A DNA stretch of 64,000 nucleotides from Prevotella sp. (GTDB lineage Bacteria; Bacteroidota; Bacteroidia; Bacteroidales; Bacteroidaceae): NCBI GenBank assembly GCA_022773395.1, contig JALFBL010000062.1:1-64000 (forward strand). Reading direction: 5' to 3'. The notes under the pieces are model-generated. The model was not told where the DNA came from. It made no database searches and worked only from the letters and a program-made list of their open reading frames with translations. The translations under genes were made by a program, and so were the position numbers. How positions within the stretch are numbered: position 1 is the stretch's first letter; each line of letters opens with the position of its first letter. Below are positions 24,022 through 34,021 of this stretch, piece by piece.

Positions 24022-25050
24022 TTAATGCAAAATAAAGAAAATTAGTTCCTTCAACAGTTCACCAACACCCGTATTTGGATTGTCCAATCCCTTACTTTTG
24101 GCATCAATCTCTCTAATTTTACCAATAATCTGCATCACTTTCACACCAGAGTAATTTCTCATGCCGATTATATATTCTTTGGCAGCCCACCCTGCTCTCA
24201 AATCCAACCATCGGGCAATCTCATTTTCGTTACCCTTGCCGGGAGCATAATACGCCAACATCAAATTTTGGAAATATGAGAAAAGCATTGGTACTAGCAT
24301 AAACGCATTTCCCGTTTTTGGGTTTTTGTCAAAATATTTCACAATATTATTCGCTTTAAAAACATCCCGATTCACGATGGCATTCCTCAATTCAAAACCA
24401 TTGAAATCCTTGCTCACCCCAATTTGCTGTTCCACCACATCGGGAGTAATTCGCCTTTCATTTTCCGGCAACGACAGTATCACCTTATCAAGTTCCGATG
24501 TTAGACGACTGAGATCAGCACCGATATGGTCAGCAATCATCTGAGCCGATTTATTGTCAATTGTGCATTGGTTCATTTTCAGGTATCCCTCAATGAATCC
24601 CGGCAGTTCATAGTCTCGTTTTTTCTTGCTCTCAAAAACCACTCCTGCCTTCTGCGCCTTTGGCAAAATTTTCTTTCTGCCATCAATCACCCCATTCTTA
24701 TATGCCAGAACAAGGATGGTTGTCGGCTGCGGATTTTCAAAATAAGTTTCAAGCCTGTCCCAGTTTCTGATGTTCTGAGCTTCCTTCACAATCACCACTT
24801 GCCTTTCAGCCATCATGGGATAACGTTTGGCCATGTCAGCCACCTGAGCAGCCGAAACATCCGAACCAAACACAAGCGTCTGATTGAAGTCGCGCTCTTC
24901 TTCCCTGATAGCATTCTGCGCAATGAAATCAACAATTTTGTCAATATAATACGCCTCCTCTCCCATCAATATGTAAACGGGCATAAAACGACCCGCCTTC
25001 AGGGCTCGCATCACCTCTTCAAAGGTTGCAACAGACTTTTTTTCAGCCAT
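24022..25050 (-). CDS. holA: DNA polymerase III subunit delta
   Basis: 342-aa clamp-loader delta subunit. Family hallmarks: YILMGEEAYYIDKIVDFI near the start, VIVKEAQNIRNW, the AAA-like middle domain and the C-terminal helical collar region (NAFMLVPMLFSYFQNLMLAY). It opens the sliding clamp in DNA replication. Full length for Bacteroidetes. Divergent from the HSDR_N protein gene; the 243 bp between them carry a rightward -7 box at 25202. Confidence 0.92.
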   Translation of the reverse strand: MAEKKSVATFEEVMRALKAGRFMPVYILMGEEAYYIDKIVDFIAQNAIREEERDFNQTLVFGSDVSAAQVADMAKRYPMMAERQVVIVKEAQNIRNWDRLETYFENPQPTTILVLAYKNGVIDGRKKILPKAQKAGVVFESKKKRDYELPGFIEGYLKMNQCTIDNKSAQMIADHIGADLSRLTSELDKVILSLPENERRITPDVVEQQIGVSKDFNGFELRNAIVNRDVFKANNIVKYFDKNPKTGNAFMLVPMLFSYFQNLMLAYYAPGKGNENEIARWLDLRAGWAAKEYIIGMRNYSGVKVMQIIGKIREIDAKSKGLDNPNTGVGELLKELIFFILH

Positions 25051-25201
25051 TGTTCATCAGTTTTGTTTCAAACGAATCATAAAAGACCACCACACAAACA
25101 CTTCTCATGCACTCATCATCCAGGACAAAGAAACAGAAGCAATATCATCAAAAATATGAGAAATTGGGCTCATAAACCATTCTGCATCCATATTTTTTCC
25201 G

Positions 25202-25209
25202 TATCTTTG
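25202..25209 (+). promoter_or_regulatory. Promoter -7 box, HSDR_N / xseA direction
   Basis: TATCTTTG matches TAnnTTTG and lies 85 bp before the HSDR_N ATG. No clear -33 element. It probably serves the following genes, xseA and xseB included. Confidence 0.45.
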
Positions 25210-25293
25210 TATTCCAATAAAGCTGTCAACGAGCAATAGACAATGTGCACCCATTGTATTCATTTGCATGGTCTCAGCTGCAAAATTACAAAA

Positions 25294-25743
25294 ATGAATC
25301 CATTAAACCTACCTCCTTACGAAATAAAAATCGCTGTCAAAAACGGAAAGAAGATGATTCTTGACGTTTTGCGACGCAAATATGTAACTTTAACGCCAGA
25401 AGAATGGGTGCGACAGCATTTCGTCCACTACCTCATAGAACATAAGAATTATCCGGCCGGACGGCTTTCAAACGAGGTGGAACTGCGTGTCGGTGAAAAA
25501 AAATTGCGCTGCGACAGTGTATTATATAATAAGGTGGCAGTCCCACAAATGATTCTCGAATACAAAGCCCCCACCATTCCTCTCACCCAAAAAGTATTCG
25601 ACCAAATCACCGCCTACAATTTCCTTCTGAAAGTAGATTATCTCATCGTATCCAATGGCATGGAGCATATTTGCTGCCAAATGGACTACAACCACCAGCG
25701 ATACACTTTCCTGAGAGAAATTCCCGATTACCATCAACTGTAA
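25294..25743 (+). CDS. Type I restriction R-protein N-terminal-domain protein (HSDR_N)
   Basis: 149-aa stand-alone nuclease-like domain of the HSDR_N type: EVELRVGEKKLRCDSVLYNK and MILEYKAPTIPL give the D...ExK pattern of PD-(D/E)XK nucleases. There is no helicase part and no restriction operon around it. The same single-domain protein is common next to core genes in Bacteroidetes, so it is likely a housekeeping or repair protein, not restriction. Start at the ATG before NPLNLPPYEIK; the open frame extends upstream without similarity. Confidence 0.8.
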   Translation: MNPLNLPPYEIKIAVKNGKKMILDVLRRKYVTLTPEEWVRQHFVHYLIEHKNYPAGRLSNEVELRVGEKKLRCDSVLYNKVAVPQMILEYKAPTIPLTQKVFDQITAYNFLLKVDYLIVSNGMEHICCQMDYNHQRYTFLREIPDYHQL

Positions 25744-25801
25744 TCTACATGACAAACTGCCACTACCAATTTTATTTATACAATAACCATCATCCAGACT
25801 C

Positions 25802-27100
25802 ATGCCCTTCAAGATATTGACACTATACGAACTGAACACACTCGTAAAGGAAACCATCGAAATAAGTTTCCCAAACGAATATTGGGTAGAGGCCGAACTC
25901 TCAGAGGTTAGGGAAGTGCGCGGCCACTGCTACATGCAATTGATTCAGAAAGACATCCACAGCAATGTGCCCATAGCACAGGCTTCGGCCAAATGTTGGA
26001 AATCGCAATGGATGGAAATACGTCCCCATTTTGAACAATCAACAGGCCAGCGACTGCGCCCCGGACTGAAAGTGCTGATCCAAGTCTATCCCCAATTCCA
26101 CGAGAATTTCGGTTTTTCATGGATTGTTACCGACATCGACCCCACCTATACAATGGGCGACATGGCTCGGAAACGACAGGAAATCATCAAGCAACTCAAA
26201 GAAGAAGGCGTGTTTGAACTGAACAAGGAACTCCCCCTGCCCCTATTCACTCAGCGCATTGCAGTCATCAGCAGCCAACAGGCAGCCGGATTCGGAGATT
26301 TCATGAACCAACTTCTCCACAACGAATACGGATTTGCATTCGATGTGAAACTTTTTCCAGCCGTCATGCAGGGAGAACAAACAGAAAGCAGCGTCATCAA
26401 TGCCCTCAACCAGATTAACGATGCCTTGGATCACTTCGATTGTGTGGTGCTGATCAGAGGTGGAGGTGCTGTTGCCGACCTCTCAGGCTTCGACACCTTG
26501 ACATTGGCAGAAAACGTGGCCAATTTTCCCCTGCCCATTATCACGGGCATCGGACACGAACGCGATGAAAGCATTTTGGACATGATATCAAACACCCGTG
26601 TAAAGACACCCACTGCCGCCGCCGCTTTTCTCATTGGCCGGCTCAGATTGGTAGAGGAACGAATCATTGAAGCGCAAAATCGCATAGCAAACACAGTGAA
26701 GCAACGTATGAATGTCGAGAACATGCGTCTCGGCCGATTGACAGGCCACATTCCCATGTTGTTTTCGCTAGTCCAAACACGCCAGCAAGCACGCCTCGAC
26801 CGCATCTTCACCAAGCTGAGAAACAGCATGGCCCAAGCACTGTCATTACAGCATCACCATATCCATCTGTTTGAAAACAGATTGTTACCTGCCCTTGACC
26901 GCCTGCTTTTGAAAGAAAGCCACCGGCTGCAACTGCTGAAACAGAGAACAGATGCCGCCAATCCCGAACATTTGTTGAAACGGGGCTACAGCATCACCCT
27001 GTTGAACGGCAAGAGCATTCGCGACCCAAAACAACTGAAAGCAGGCGACGAAATAGAAACAAGAGTAGAAAAGGGAATCCTGCACTCTATTATAAAGTAA
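25802..27100 (+). CDS. xseA: Exodeoxyribonuclease VII large subunit
   Basis: 432-aa XseA. It starts with an OB-fold nucleic-acid-binding domain (residues about 10-100, VEAELSEVREVRGHCYMQL), then the catalytic domain (RIAVISSQQAAGFGDF, VLIRGGGAVADLSGFD, PIITGIGHERDESILD) and a long coiled-coil tail for the small subunits. It degrades single-stranded DNA from both ends. xseB follows after 77 bp. Confidence 0.94.
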   Translation: MPFKILTLYELNTLVKETIEISFPNEYWVEAELSEVREVRGHCYMQLIQKDIHSNVPIAQASAKCWKSQWMEIRPHFEQSTGQRLRPGLKVLIQVYPQFHENFGFSWIVTDIDPTYTMGDMARKRQEIIKQLKEEGVFELNKELPLPLFTQRIAVISSQQAAGFGDFMNQLLHNEYGFAFDVKLFPAVMQGEQTESSVINALNQINDALDHFDCVVLIRGGGAVADLSGFDTLTLAENVANFPLPIITGIGHERDESILDMISNTRVKTPTAAAAFLIGRLRLVEERIIEAQNRIANTVKQRMNVENMRLGRLTGHIPMLFSLVQTRQQARLDRIFTKLRNSMAQALSLQHHHIHLFENRLLPALDRLLLKESHRLQLLKQRTDAANPEHLLKRGYSITLLNGKSIRDPKQLKAGDEIETRVEKGILHSIIK

Positions 27101-27177
27101 GTGTAAAACTCCATTTTGCACAGCAGTCACCGCAAACAACAACATTGCATAAAAAAAGAACAAACAACAACAAGTAC

Positions 27178-27402
27178 ATGAACAGCAAAAAAACAACAAG
27201 CATGCACGCCATGAAATACGAAGACGCCATGCGCCAATTGGAAAACATCGTGGAAGACATGGAAAACGGAGAACTCGACATCGATGAAATGGGCAAACAG
27301 TTGCAAAAAGCCCAGCAACTCATCAAGTTATGCAAAGAGAAGCTCACCAAGACCAATCAGGAAATCCATCAGATTTTGGAAGGAAACACGGATAAGTCCT
27401 AA
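27178..27402 (+). CDS. xseB: Exodeoxyribonuclease VII small subunit
   Basis: 74-aa XseB, a helical protein binding the XseA coiled coil (MKYEDAMRQLENIVEDMENG is the family core). The start is uncertain: ATG at 27145, 27178 or 27211 are all in frame; 27178 gives a usual length. Same direction as xseA, so likely one operon. Confidence 0.9.
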   Translation: MNSKKTTSMHAMKYEDAMRQLENIVEDMENGELDIDEMGKQLQKAQQLIKLCKEKLTKTNQEIHQILEGNTDKS

Positions 27403-27427
27403 ATTCACAATAATTAGTCACAATATT

Positions 27428-27459
27428 TTTGCATAAGTATAATTAATTGCTTACTTTTG
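27428..27459 (+). promoter_or_regulatory. ilvE promoter
   Basis: TTTG (27428-27431), 20 bp, TACTTTTG (27452-27459): an excellent Bacteroidetes promoter. It overlaps an in-frame upstream extension of ilvE and thereby argues for the ATG at 27501. Confidence 0.65.
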
Positions 27460-27500
27460 CAGTAAAATCAATTGTAAACCATATTAATAATACGATTTTT

Positions 27501-28523
27501 ATGAAGAACTTAGATTGGGCAAATCTGCCATTCGGCTATGTGCCGACAGACTACAATGTACGCTGCTATTATCGTAACGGTTCATGGGGAGAAGTAGAAG
27601 TATGCTCTGACGAATACCTGAAACTTCACATGGCTGCCACAGCCTTACACTATGGGCAAGAGGCTTTTGAAGGCTTGAAAGCTTTCCGCTGCCCCGACGG
27701 CAAAGTGCGCGTCTTCCGCATGGAAGAAAATGCAGCGCGCCTACAGAACACATGCCGCGGCATCATGATGCCCGAACTGCCCACGGAGATTTTCTGTGAA
27801 ATGGTGAAGAAAGTCGTTCGCCTCAATCAGGAATACATTCCTACCTACGAGAGCGGTGCTTCGCTTTATCTCCGTCCGTTGCTCATCGGCACAAGCGCAC
27901 AGGTAGGCGTTCGCCCAGCCAACGAATATCTGTTCCTTATTTTTGCAACTCCGGTAGGCCCTTACTTCAAGGGCGGTTTCTCAACCAATCCCTATGTCAT
28001 CGTTCGCGATTTCGACCGCAGCGCACCTCTTGGCACCGGTACTTTCAAGGTAGGTGGCAACTATGCCGCTTCTCTCAAGGCCAACCATTTGGCACACGAA
28101 AAGGGCTATGCTTCCGAGTTCTATCTCGATGCAAAAGAAAAGAAATACATGGACGAGTGTGGCGCCGCCAATTTCTTCGGCATCAAGGACAACACATACA
28201 TCACCCCCAAATCGTCGAGCATCCTTCCCAGCATCACCAACAAGAGTCTGATGCAGATTGCAGAAGATTTGGGCATGAAAGTGGAGCGTCGCCAGATTCC
28301 AGAAGAAGAACTGGAAACATTCGAAGAGGCGGGCGCATGCGGAACAGCTGCTGTCATCTCCCCGATTTCATACATCGACGACCTTGACACAGGCAAACGT
28401 TTCACTTTCAGCAAAGACGGAAAGCCCGGTCCTGTCTCTGAAAAACTCTACAACCGCCTACGTGGCATCCAGTACGGTACGGTTGAGGACACTCACAACT
28501 GGACAACCGTTATCATCGAGTAA
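27501..28523 (+). CDS. ilvE: Branched-chain amino acid aminotransferase
   Basis: 340-aa PLP enzyme of fold type IV, class II BCAT size. The PLP lysine is K183 in TFKVGGNYAAS. Other family marks are ALHYGQEAFEGLKAFR and ACGTAAVISPI. It catalyses the last step of Leu, Ile and Val synthesis. Translation start fixed by the promoter at 27428-27459. Confidence 0.94.
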   Translation: MKNLDWANLPFGYVPTDYNVRCYYRNGSWGEVEVCSDEYLKLHMAATALHYGQEAFEGLKAFRCPDGKVRVFRMEENAARLQNTCRGIMMPELPTEIFCEMVKKVVRLNQEYIPTYESGASLYLRPLLIGTSAQVGVRPANEYLFLIFATPVGPYFKGGFSTNPYVIVRDFDRSAPLGTGTFKVGGNYAASLKANHLAHEKGYASEFYLDAKEKKYMDECGAANFFGIKDNTYITPKSSSILPSITNKSLMQIAEDLGMKVERRQIPEEELETFEEAGACGTAAVISPISYIDDLDTGKRFTFSKDGKPGPVSEKLYNRLRGIQYGTVEDTHNWTTVIIE

Positions 28524-28555
28524 CAGAAAACAGACATAAATTTCACCTATCAAGA

Positions 28556-28641
28556 CCTCTGCAAAACTCAAAGAAGTCAGAAAACAGCCATTCTCCGACT
28601 TCCCTGTTTTTTCCTTATGAAAAAATGGAGTTTTGCAGAGG
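28556..28641. repeat. 14-bp inverted repeat between ilvE and the LRR gene
   Basis: CCTCTGCAAAACTC (28556-28569) is exactly complementary to GAGTTTTGCAGAGG (28628-28641), 58 bp apart. Inside, GAAGTC pairs with GACTTC and AAAACAG with CTGTTTT as rival stems. It could be a large terminator of ilvE or a small mobile repeat. Confidence 0.55.
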
Positions 28642-28666
28642 CCTTGCTATTTTATCCACAATCACC

Positions 28667-29920
28667 ATGAAAAAACTATTAGCAAACATTCTGACCCTTG
28701 CCCTTACCATGATTCCATCCTCGCCGGTTCATGCCGATGAAATCATTTTCACCACACAGAAAGCCATTGGAGAAACCATCACTCTATATTTCGACAAGAA
28801 AGAAGCAGCAGATATTTCCGTAGAAGGAGCCGACAAAGAAAAAGAAGAAACTTTCTACAGAATGAAAATCACCTATAAACTTACGGCCCAAGAAGTAAAA
28901 CTCACAGGAAACATCACCTATTTTATGTGCAGAGACAACAAACTTACATCATTGGACATTTCAAAATCCACAAAACTGACAGGACTAGAATGCAACGACA
29001 ATTTCCTCACTTCATTAGACGTATCCCACCACAAAGAACTCATCGAATTGTACTGCGGAAACAACAAACTTACTTCATTGGATGTTTCCCAAAACAAAGC
29101 ACTGACAGGCTTAGGATGCAGTTTCAACAAATTAACGTCTTTAGACCTTTCCAACAACAAGGAACTCAACAACATAGAATGCAACAACAATGAACTTGCA
29201 ACATTAGACATTTCTGCAAATACAAAATTGCATCGTCTGGACTGCCGCCATAACCAATTAGAGGTTTTGGATGTATCGCAGAACACAAATCTAAGTTACC
29301 TGAGCTGTAGTTTCAACAAACTCCCTAGCCTGAACGTTTCCAACACACAGAAATTGCGAGTCCTTGAATGCAGAAACAATCAACTATCCTCTCTATCCGC
29401 ATCAAATACAGCATTGGTCACACTTGGCTGCGAGAACAATCAACTGTCCTCTCTCGACCTGTCAAACAACAGTTCGCTCAACCAGCTTTACTGCAACAAC
29501 AACCTGCTTACCTCCCTAAATGTAACAGACTGCAAATATCTCGAGGAGATTTACTGCTACGAAAACCGGATTAAAGGAACAGATATGGACAAACTCATTC
29601 AATCATTGAGAAAAACCGGAGAGTACGCCTATTTTGTTGTCCACATCAAAGGAGTCCCTGACGAAAAACAGAACGTGTGCACAACCGCACAAGTAGAAGC
29701 CGTTCAAGAACGAGGATGGATGGCCCTGACATTCAATCCCGACAACAACGACATTGAAGAGTATGCCGGCAGCACAGCCAGCCACATTGCAACAACCAAT
29801 GTGACGAAAAACAATCAGCCTGCCATTTACGACACAACCGGGAAACAAACAAATCGTCTGCAGAAAGGCATCAACCTTGTAAAGGCGGCCAATGGAGAAG
29901 TCAGAAAAGTGTTTAAATAA
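28667..29920 (+). CDS. Secreted leucine-rich-repeat protein
   Basis: 417-aa exported protein: signal peptide MKKLLANILTLAL to about residue 24, a short N-terminal domain (IGETITLYFDKKEAADISVE), then some eleven 21-residue repeats of the form LTSLDVSxNxxLxxLxCxxN (about residues 95-325), and a C-terminal end (IYDTTGKQTNRLQKGINLV) like the tail of many Prevotella surface proteins. Probably a surface adhesin or host-interaction protein. A 78-aa fragment of a relative lies at 52816-53052. Confidence 0.82.
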   Translation: MKKLLANILTLALTMIPSSPVHADEIIFTTQKAIGETITLYFDKKEAADISVEGADKEKEETFYRMKITYKLTAQEVKLTGNITYFMCRDNKLTSLDISKSTKLTGLECNDNFLTSLDVSHHKELIELYCGNNKLTSLDVSQNKALTGLGCSFNKLTSLDLSNNKELNNIECNNNELATLDISANTKLHRLDCRHNQLEVLDVSQNTNLSYLSCSFNKLPSLNVSNTQKLRVLECRNNQLSSLSASNTALVTLGCENNQLSSLDLSNNSSLNQLYCNNNLLTSLNVTDCKYLEEIYCYENRIKGTDMDKLIQSLRKTGEYAYFVVHIKGVPDEKQNVCTTAQVEAVQERGWMALTFNPDNNDIEEYAGSTASHIATTNVTKNNQPAIYDTTGKQTNRLQKGINLVKAANGEVRKVFK

Positions 29921-30027
29921 ACAGCACCGAGCATGCGACTTCGGCACACGACAAAGATTGCATATTTTCCCCATTTCGCATTCACTTTCGTTTCTTTATT
30001 GTATCTTTGCGGCAAATTTTAAGAGCA

Positions 30028-31263
30028 ATGAAATCGCTAAGAGAATTATTCCGTATAGGAAAAGGGCCGTCGAGCAGTCATACGATGGGCCCCAACAAGG
30101 CTGCACAGATTTTTGCAGAGAAAAACAAGAATGCCAAGGCGTTCGAAGTAACGCTTTATGGCAGTTTGGCGGCAACCGGGAAAGGGCACATGACCGATGT
30201 TGCCATCATTGAAGTGCTCGAGCCGATAGCACCTGTAAAAATGGTGTGGGAGCCAACCGTCTTCCTCCATTTTCATCCCAATGGAATGAAGTTCGTGGCC
30301 TTTGACGAAAAAGGCAACACGATGGACGACTGGACTGTTTACAGTATAGGCGGCGGCGCACTTTCCGACGGCAGCGAAGCGGGCGGGGTGGACAATACAC
30401 CCGAAGTGTACGACTTGAACACACTCTCTGAAGTGAAAGAATGGTGTGAACGCTACGGCAGAGGCTATTGGGAATATGTAGATAAATGTGAAGGCAACCA
30501 CATCTGGGACTATCTGTTAGAGGTATGGACAGTGATGCAGGAAGCAGTAGAACGCGGCCTGAACCATGAAGGAGCACTCCCCGGGCCGCTTAATCTTCCC
30601 CGAAAAGCCCCCACCTACTACGTGAAAGTATCGGGCTACAAGCCCTCGCTGCAAACGCGTGGCTTGGTGTATGCCTACGCCCTGGCCGTGAGCGAAGAGA
30701 ATGCTTCGGGCGGACTGATCGCCACTGCACCCACCTGCGGTTCTTGCGGAGTGCTCCCTGCTGTGCTCTACCATTTGGCCAAAGGCCACAATTTCAGCCT
30801 CACGCGCATACTGCACGCCATTGCCACAGCCGGCATTGTGGGCAATGTGGCCAAGCAGAACGCTTCCATTTCCGGTGCCGATGTAGGCTGCCAAGGCGAA
30901 GTTGGCGTGGCGTGCGCCATGGCTTCTGCCGCTGCCTGCCAACTGTTTGGAGGAAGTCCGTCGCAAATAGAGTATGCAGCAGAAATGGGACTGGAACACC
31001 ACCTTGGCATGACCTGCGACCCCGTGTGCGGCCTTGTCCAGGTTCCCTGCATTGAGCGAAACGCCTTCGCGGCAGCCCGTGCCCTGGATGCCAATCTCTT
31101 TTCAGCATTTTCGGATGGCAAGCATTTTGTTTCTTACGACCGCGTTGTTAACGTGATGAAGAAGACCGGCCACGACTTGCCATCACTCTACAAAGAAACC
31201 AGCACAGGCGGTTTGGCAAAAGAGTACGAAGGAAGTTTAGACATGGACACGAACCAACACTGA
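30028..31263 (+). CDS. sdaA: L-serine ammonia-lyase (iron-sulfur)
   Basis: 411-aa single-chain L-serine dehydratase that converts serine to pyruvate and ammonia with a [4Fe-4S] cluster. Cluster cysteines are found in ATAPTCGSCGVLP, GCQGEVGVACAMA and CDPVCGLVQVPC. The N-terminal domain has the GPSSSHTMGP motif. MKSLRELFRIGKG is the start; the -7 box TATCTTTG at 30002-30009 leaves a leader of only about a dozen nucleotides. Confidence 0.93.
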   Translation: MKSLRELFRIGKGPSSSHTMGPNKAAQIFAEKNKNAKAFEVTLYGSLAATGKGHMTDVAIIEVLEPIAPVKMVWEPTVFLHFHPNGMKFVAFDEKGNTMDDWTVYSIGGGALSDGSEAGGVDNTPEVYDLNTLSEVKEWCERYGRGYWEYVDKCEGNHIWDYLLEVWTVMQEAVERGLNHEGALPGPLNLPRKAPTYYVKVSGYKPSLQTRGLVYAYALAVSEENASGGLIATAPTCGSCGVLPAVLYHLAKGHNFSLTRILHAIATAGIVGNVAKQNASISGADVGCQGEVGVACAMASAAACQLFGGSPSQIEYAAEMGLEHHLGMTCDPVCGLVQVPCIERNAFAAARALDANLFSAFSDGKHFVSYDRVVNVMKKTGHDLPSLYKETSTGGLAKEYEGSLDMDTNQH

Positions 31264-31607
31264 GAAATTTTCCACAACAAATGCCTTTCGTCTTTTTGGG
31301 GGCGTGGAAATAATCTACATTGCCATTTTTTGCAGTCAACGGCGCACAAGCTGTCCGCTTCATCCTCAGGTCTGTCAAAGAATGAGGTTGGGGCGGACTT
31401 CTTTTTGTAAGTTTTCGGCAAGCGGCCGAAACCGACAAACGAGGGCGGCCAAACAGCCGCCCTCAACCAACACAAAAACTAAACTAGACTTAACTAGACT
31501 AATACGAGTATTTTCGCAAACTTCTCGCTTAGTCGATTGCAAATTTACGAATAAAATTTGATCTTCAATGTATTTCCAATGTATTTTTTGTAAAAAAAAT
31601 ATAAAAG
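31264..31607. other. Convergent gap sdaA / aroC
   Basis: No gene in these 344 bp. Contains two hairpins (about 31412-31434 and 31441-31464), the direct repeat AACTAGACT-TAACTAGACT (31483-31500), and AT-rich sequence before the aroC end. Confidence 0.5.
31441..31464. terminator. Bidirectional hairpin between sdaA and aroC
   Basis: Perfect 9-bp GC-rich stem GAGGGCGGC (31441-31449) with GCCGCCCTC (31456-31464) and a 6-nt loop. No T-run, but its position between convergent genes suggests termination or transcript protection. Confidence 0.5.
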
Positions 31608-32684
31608 CTATAGATTTGTGGCATTTTGTAACAAAAAATAGTCTAAAATGACCATTGCTGCCATCGATTCAACAATGGGAACAGCCCTTGGAAGCACGCA
31701 TGGATCGTGCCTTCCCTTCCCCATGAAAACAGTGGGATTCCCCTCCATATCTATGGTTTCTTGTTCCTGCATCAAGGTGGCCACGGGCTTGAACGCCACT
31801 CTGAAGTAAATGTCCTCCCCATTGGCGATACCTCCCTGTATGCCTCCGCTATGGTTGCTCACAGTACCCACACGGCCGTTGGCTGAGGTAAACGTATCGT
31901 TTTGCTCGCTGCCTTTGGTCAAAACGCAATCAAATCCATCACCATATTCAAATCCCTTCACGGCGTTGATGCTGAGCATGGATCCCCCCAAGGCCGCATG
32001 CAGTTTTCCAAATTCCGGCTCTCCTATGCCTTGGGGACAGCCCTTCACCACACAGGTAACGATTCCCCCCACGGTGTCGCCCTTATCTTTCACTTTTCTG
32101 ATGAGTGCTTCCATTTCTTCCGCCTTGTTGGCATCGGGGCATCTCACTGCATTCGTGTCCGTCTGCGAGAGATCGTACTTTCGGTAATCTTTGTCCAGCA
32201 TGACGTGCCCCACTTGCGATGTGTAGGCCTGGATGCTTATGCCAAACTTGCGGAGAGCCAGTTTGGCAAATGCACCTCCCACACACCTGCTGATGGTGAT
32301 TCGCGCCGATGACCGTCCGCCGCCTCTGTAATCCCTTATACCATATTTATTATAATAGGTGTAGTCGGCGTGAGAGGGGCGGAACAGACCGCTCATGGTG
32401 TCGTAGTCGTGCGATTGCCGGTTGGTGTTTCTGACAAGAAATCCTATGGGGCATCCCGTAGACTTTCCTTCGAACACTCCACTGATGATTTCCACTCGGT
32501 CGCATTCATTGCGAGCTGTAGTGATGCCGCTTTGTCCCGGCCTTCTGCGGTCAAGTTCGTGCTGGACAAAGTCCATGTCAATCTCGATGCCTGCCGGATA
32601 GCCGTCAAGCACACCCCCCACTCCTGTGCCATGACTCTCGCCAAAGGTGGTCAGCGTGAAGATATTACCGAAAGTATTCCTCAT
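31608..32684 (-). CDS. aroC: Chorismate synthase
   Basis: 358-aa enzyme making chorismate from EPSP with reduced FMN, the last shared step to aromatic amino acids. Hallmarks: [18 protein letters not shown] at the start, [14 protein letters not shown] and [12 protein letters not shown]. Full length. The slyD gene lies 52 bp upstream on the same strand. Confidence 0.95.
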   Translation of the reverse strand: MRNTFGNIFTLTTFGESHGTGVGGVLDGYPAGIEIDMDFVQHELDRRRPGQSGITTARNECDRVEIISGVFEGKSTGCPIGFLVRNTNRQSHDYDTMSGLFRPSHADYTYYNKYGIRDYRGGGRSSARITISRCVGGAFAKLALRKFGISIQAYTSQVGHVMLDKDYRKYDLSQTDTNAVRCPDANKAEEMEALIRKVKDKGDTVGGIVTCVVKGCPQGIGEPEFGKLHAALGGSMLSINAVKGFEYGDGFDCVLTKGSEQNDTFTSANGRVGTVSNHSGGIQGGIANGEDIYFRVAFKPVATLMQEQETIDMEGNPTVFMGKGRHDPCVLPRAVPIVESMAAMVILDYFLLQNATNL

Positions 32685-32736
32685 AATGTTTTGTCAATGA
32701 TGTCCTTTCCTGCTGACGATGCGCCAGCGCGCCTTT

Positions 32737-33348
32737 TCAGTGGTGGCAATGCCCGCAGCCACAGTCGTGGTCGTGGCCCTCTTCGTGTCCGCAGCCACCC
32801 TCTTCGTGTCCGCAGCCACCGCCACAGTCGCCACATCCGCAACCACATCCCTCACCGCTCAAACGGTTCAGCATGCCTTGAATTTCTTCGTTGGTTGCCT
32901 CGCGGTTTTCCACCACATGCCCCTTGAACGAGAGCGATTTGCCTGCAAGCGGATGGTTCAGGTCTATTTTCACCTTTCCGTCGGTTATTTCAAGCACCCT
33001 TCCATAAAACCTTTGCCCATCTTCGTTTTGCAACGGAAGCACAGCATCTACGAACACGTTCTCGTGGTCGAAGTGCCCATTGATAGTGAACACTGCGCGG
33101 TCCAGGTCCACCACCTTTTCCTCATCGTAGTCTCCATACGCCTGTTCCTTGGTCAACAGAATGTCAAACTCGCCCCCTTGTTCCACGTCAACCACCGCTT
33201 TTTCAAAATCTTCGAGTGTAATGCCAAAGCCACTGATAAACAGGAAAGGCTTCTCATCGGTTGCTTCTTCCACAAATTCCGACTCATTGTTTTCTATTGC
33301 TGCCAGTTTGTAGGCAACAGCAATAAACTTGTTGATATTTTTTTCCAT
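32737..33348 (-). CDS. slyD: SlyD-type FKBP peptidyl-prolyl isomerase
   Basis: 203-aa isomerase/chaperone of the SlyD type: an FKBP core with an inserted flap domain, then a metal-binding tail from about residue 164, made of Cys, His, Gly and Glu (ending GHDHDCGCGHCHH). In E. coli the equivalent tail binds nickel. Start MEKNINKFIAVAYK; -7 box TACCTTTG at 33378-33385 (minus strand). Confidence 0.9.
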   Translation of the reverse strand: MEKNINKFIAVAYKLAAIENNESEFVEEATDEKPFLFISGFGITLEDFEKAVVDVEQGGEFDILLTKEQAYGDYDEEKVVDLDRAVFTINGHFDHENVFVDAVLPLQNEDGQRFYGRVLEITDGKVKIDLNHPLAGKSLSFKGHVVENREATNEEIQGMLNRLSGEGCGCGCGDCGGGCGHEEGGCGHEEGHDHDCGCGHCHH

Positions 33349-33385
33349 TGTATGTATTGTTTGCTTGTGATACGCTGCAAAGGTA

Positions 33386-34021
33386 TTTAAAATCATTGTA
33401 AAAAGCGAACGAAATCAAAAGAATGATACATTTTGAACTGCATGCCACAGCGATGAACCGATTCGCTTTCATTCACGGTGGTTCAGCATCCCAACACGGG
33501 AAAAACTAATTTTAACATTCCGCCTCAAGAATTTTAACACGGAAAACGGCTGTATTCTGAAAAAACAATTCTGCATGCGCAAATGCGCAATTCTACGCGA
33601 TTTTTGCAAATAGTTGACTAAAAGCATGTTACAAAATCCGCTCAAATTTCGGTTTTCAATGGATAATCCTTCGCCTGCCATTCCATGACACCTTGCAGAC
33701 CAACGGTTGGCTATCCGACCCGCAGCCAGCCAACGGCAGTGCTCCATCGGATGGTGCTTTGCCATCCAGAACACCATCTTTTGGCAATGGAAGAGAAAGT
33801 CTTTCTTTCACGAAAAACGCGGCCATCGCCAACGGACGACTCCTTACTTTTCTATTTCGCCCGAGAATCCTGCGAGAAACCCCATCCGAAAATTAACATA
33901 CTTAACGCTTGTTGGGTTCTCGCGCAACTACTCAGTTCACTGGGGAAACTTTCCCCGGAAAATGGAAAATCACAGGCATTTCCGTGGGCAGAACCCATTC
34001 GTGCTTCTCCATAGATACCTA
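33386..34021. other. Gene-less stretch before the broken SDR gene
   Basis: About 640 bp. Open frames here are short and unlike proteins; nothing recognised. It includes the sequence that replaced the missing C-terminal part of the SDR gene. Confidence 0.4.

Noticed and set aside
31532..31546. Minus-strand TAAATTTG box in the sdaA-aroC gap as a promoter
   Set aside because: It would transcribe antisense into sdaA with no gene to serve; such a box is expected by chance in AT-rich DNA.
32719..33390. Long + strand frame opposite slyD
   Set aside because: Shadow of the slyD gene; its Val/Ala/Thr repeats are the complement of the Cys/His/Gly tail.
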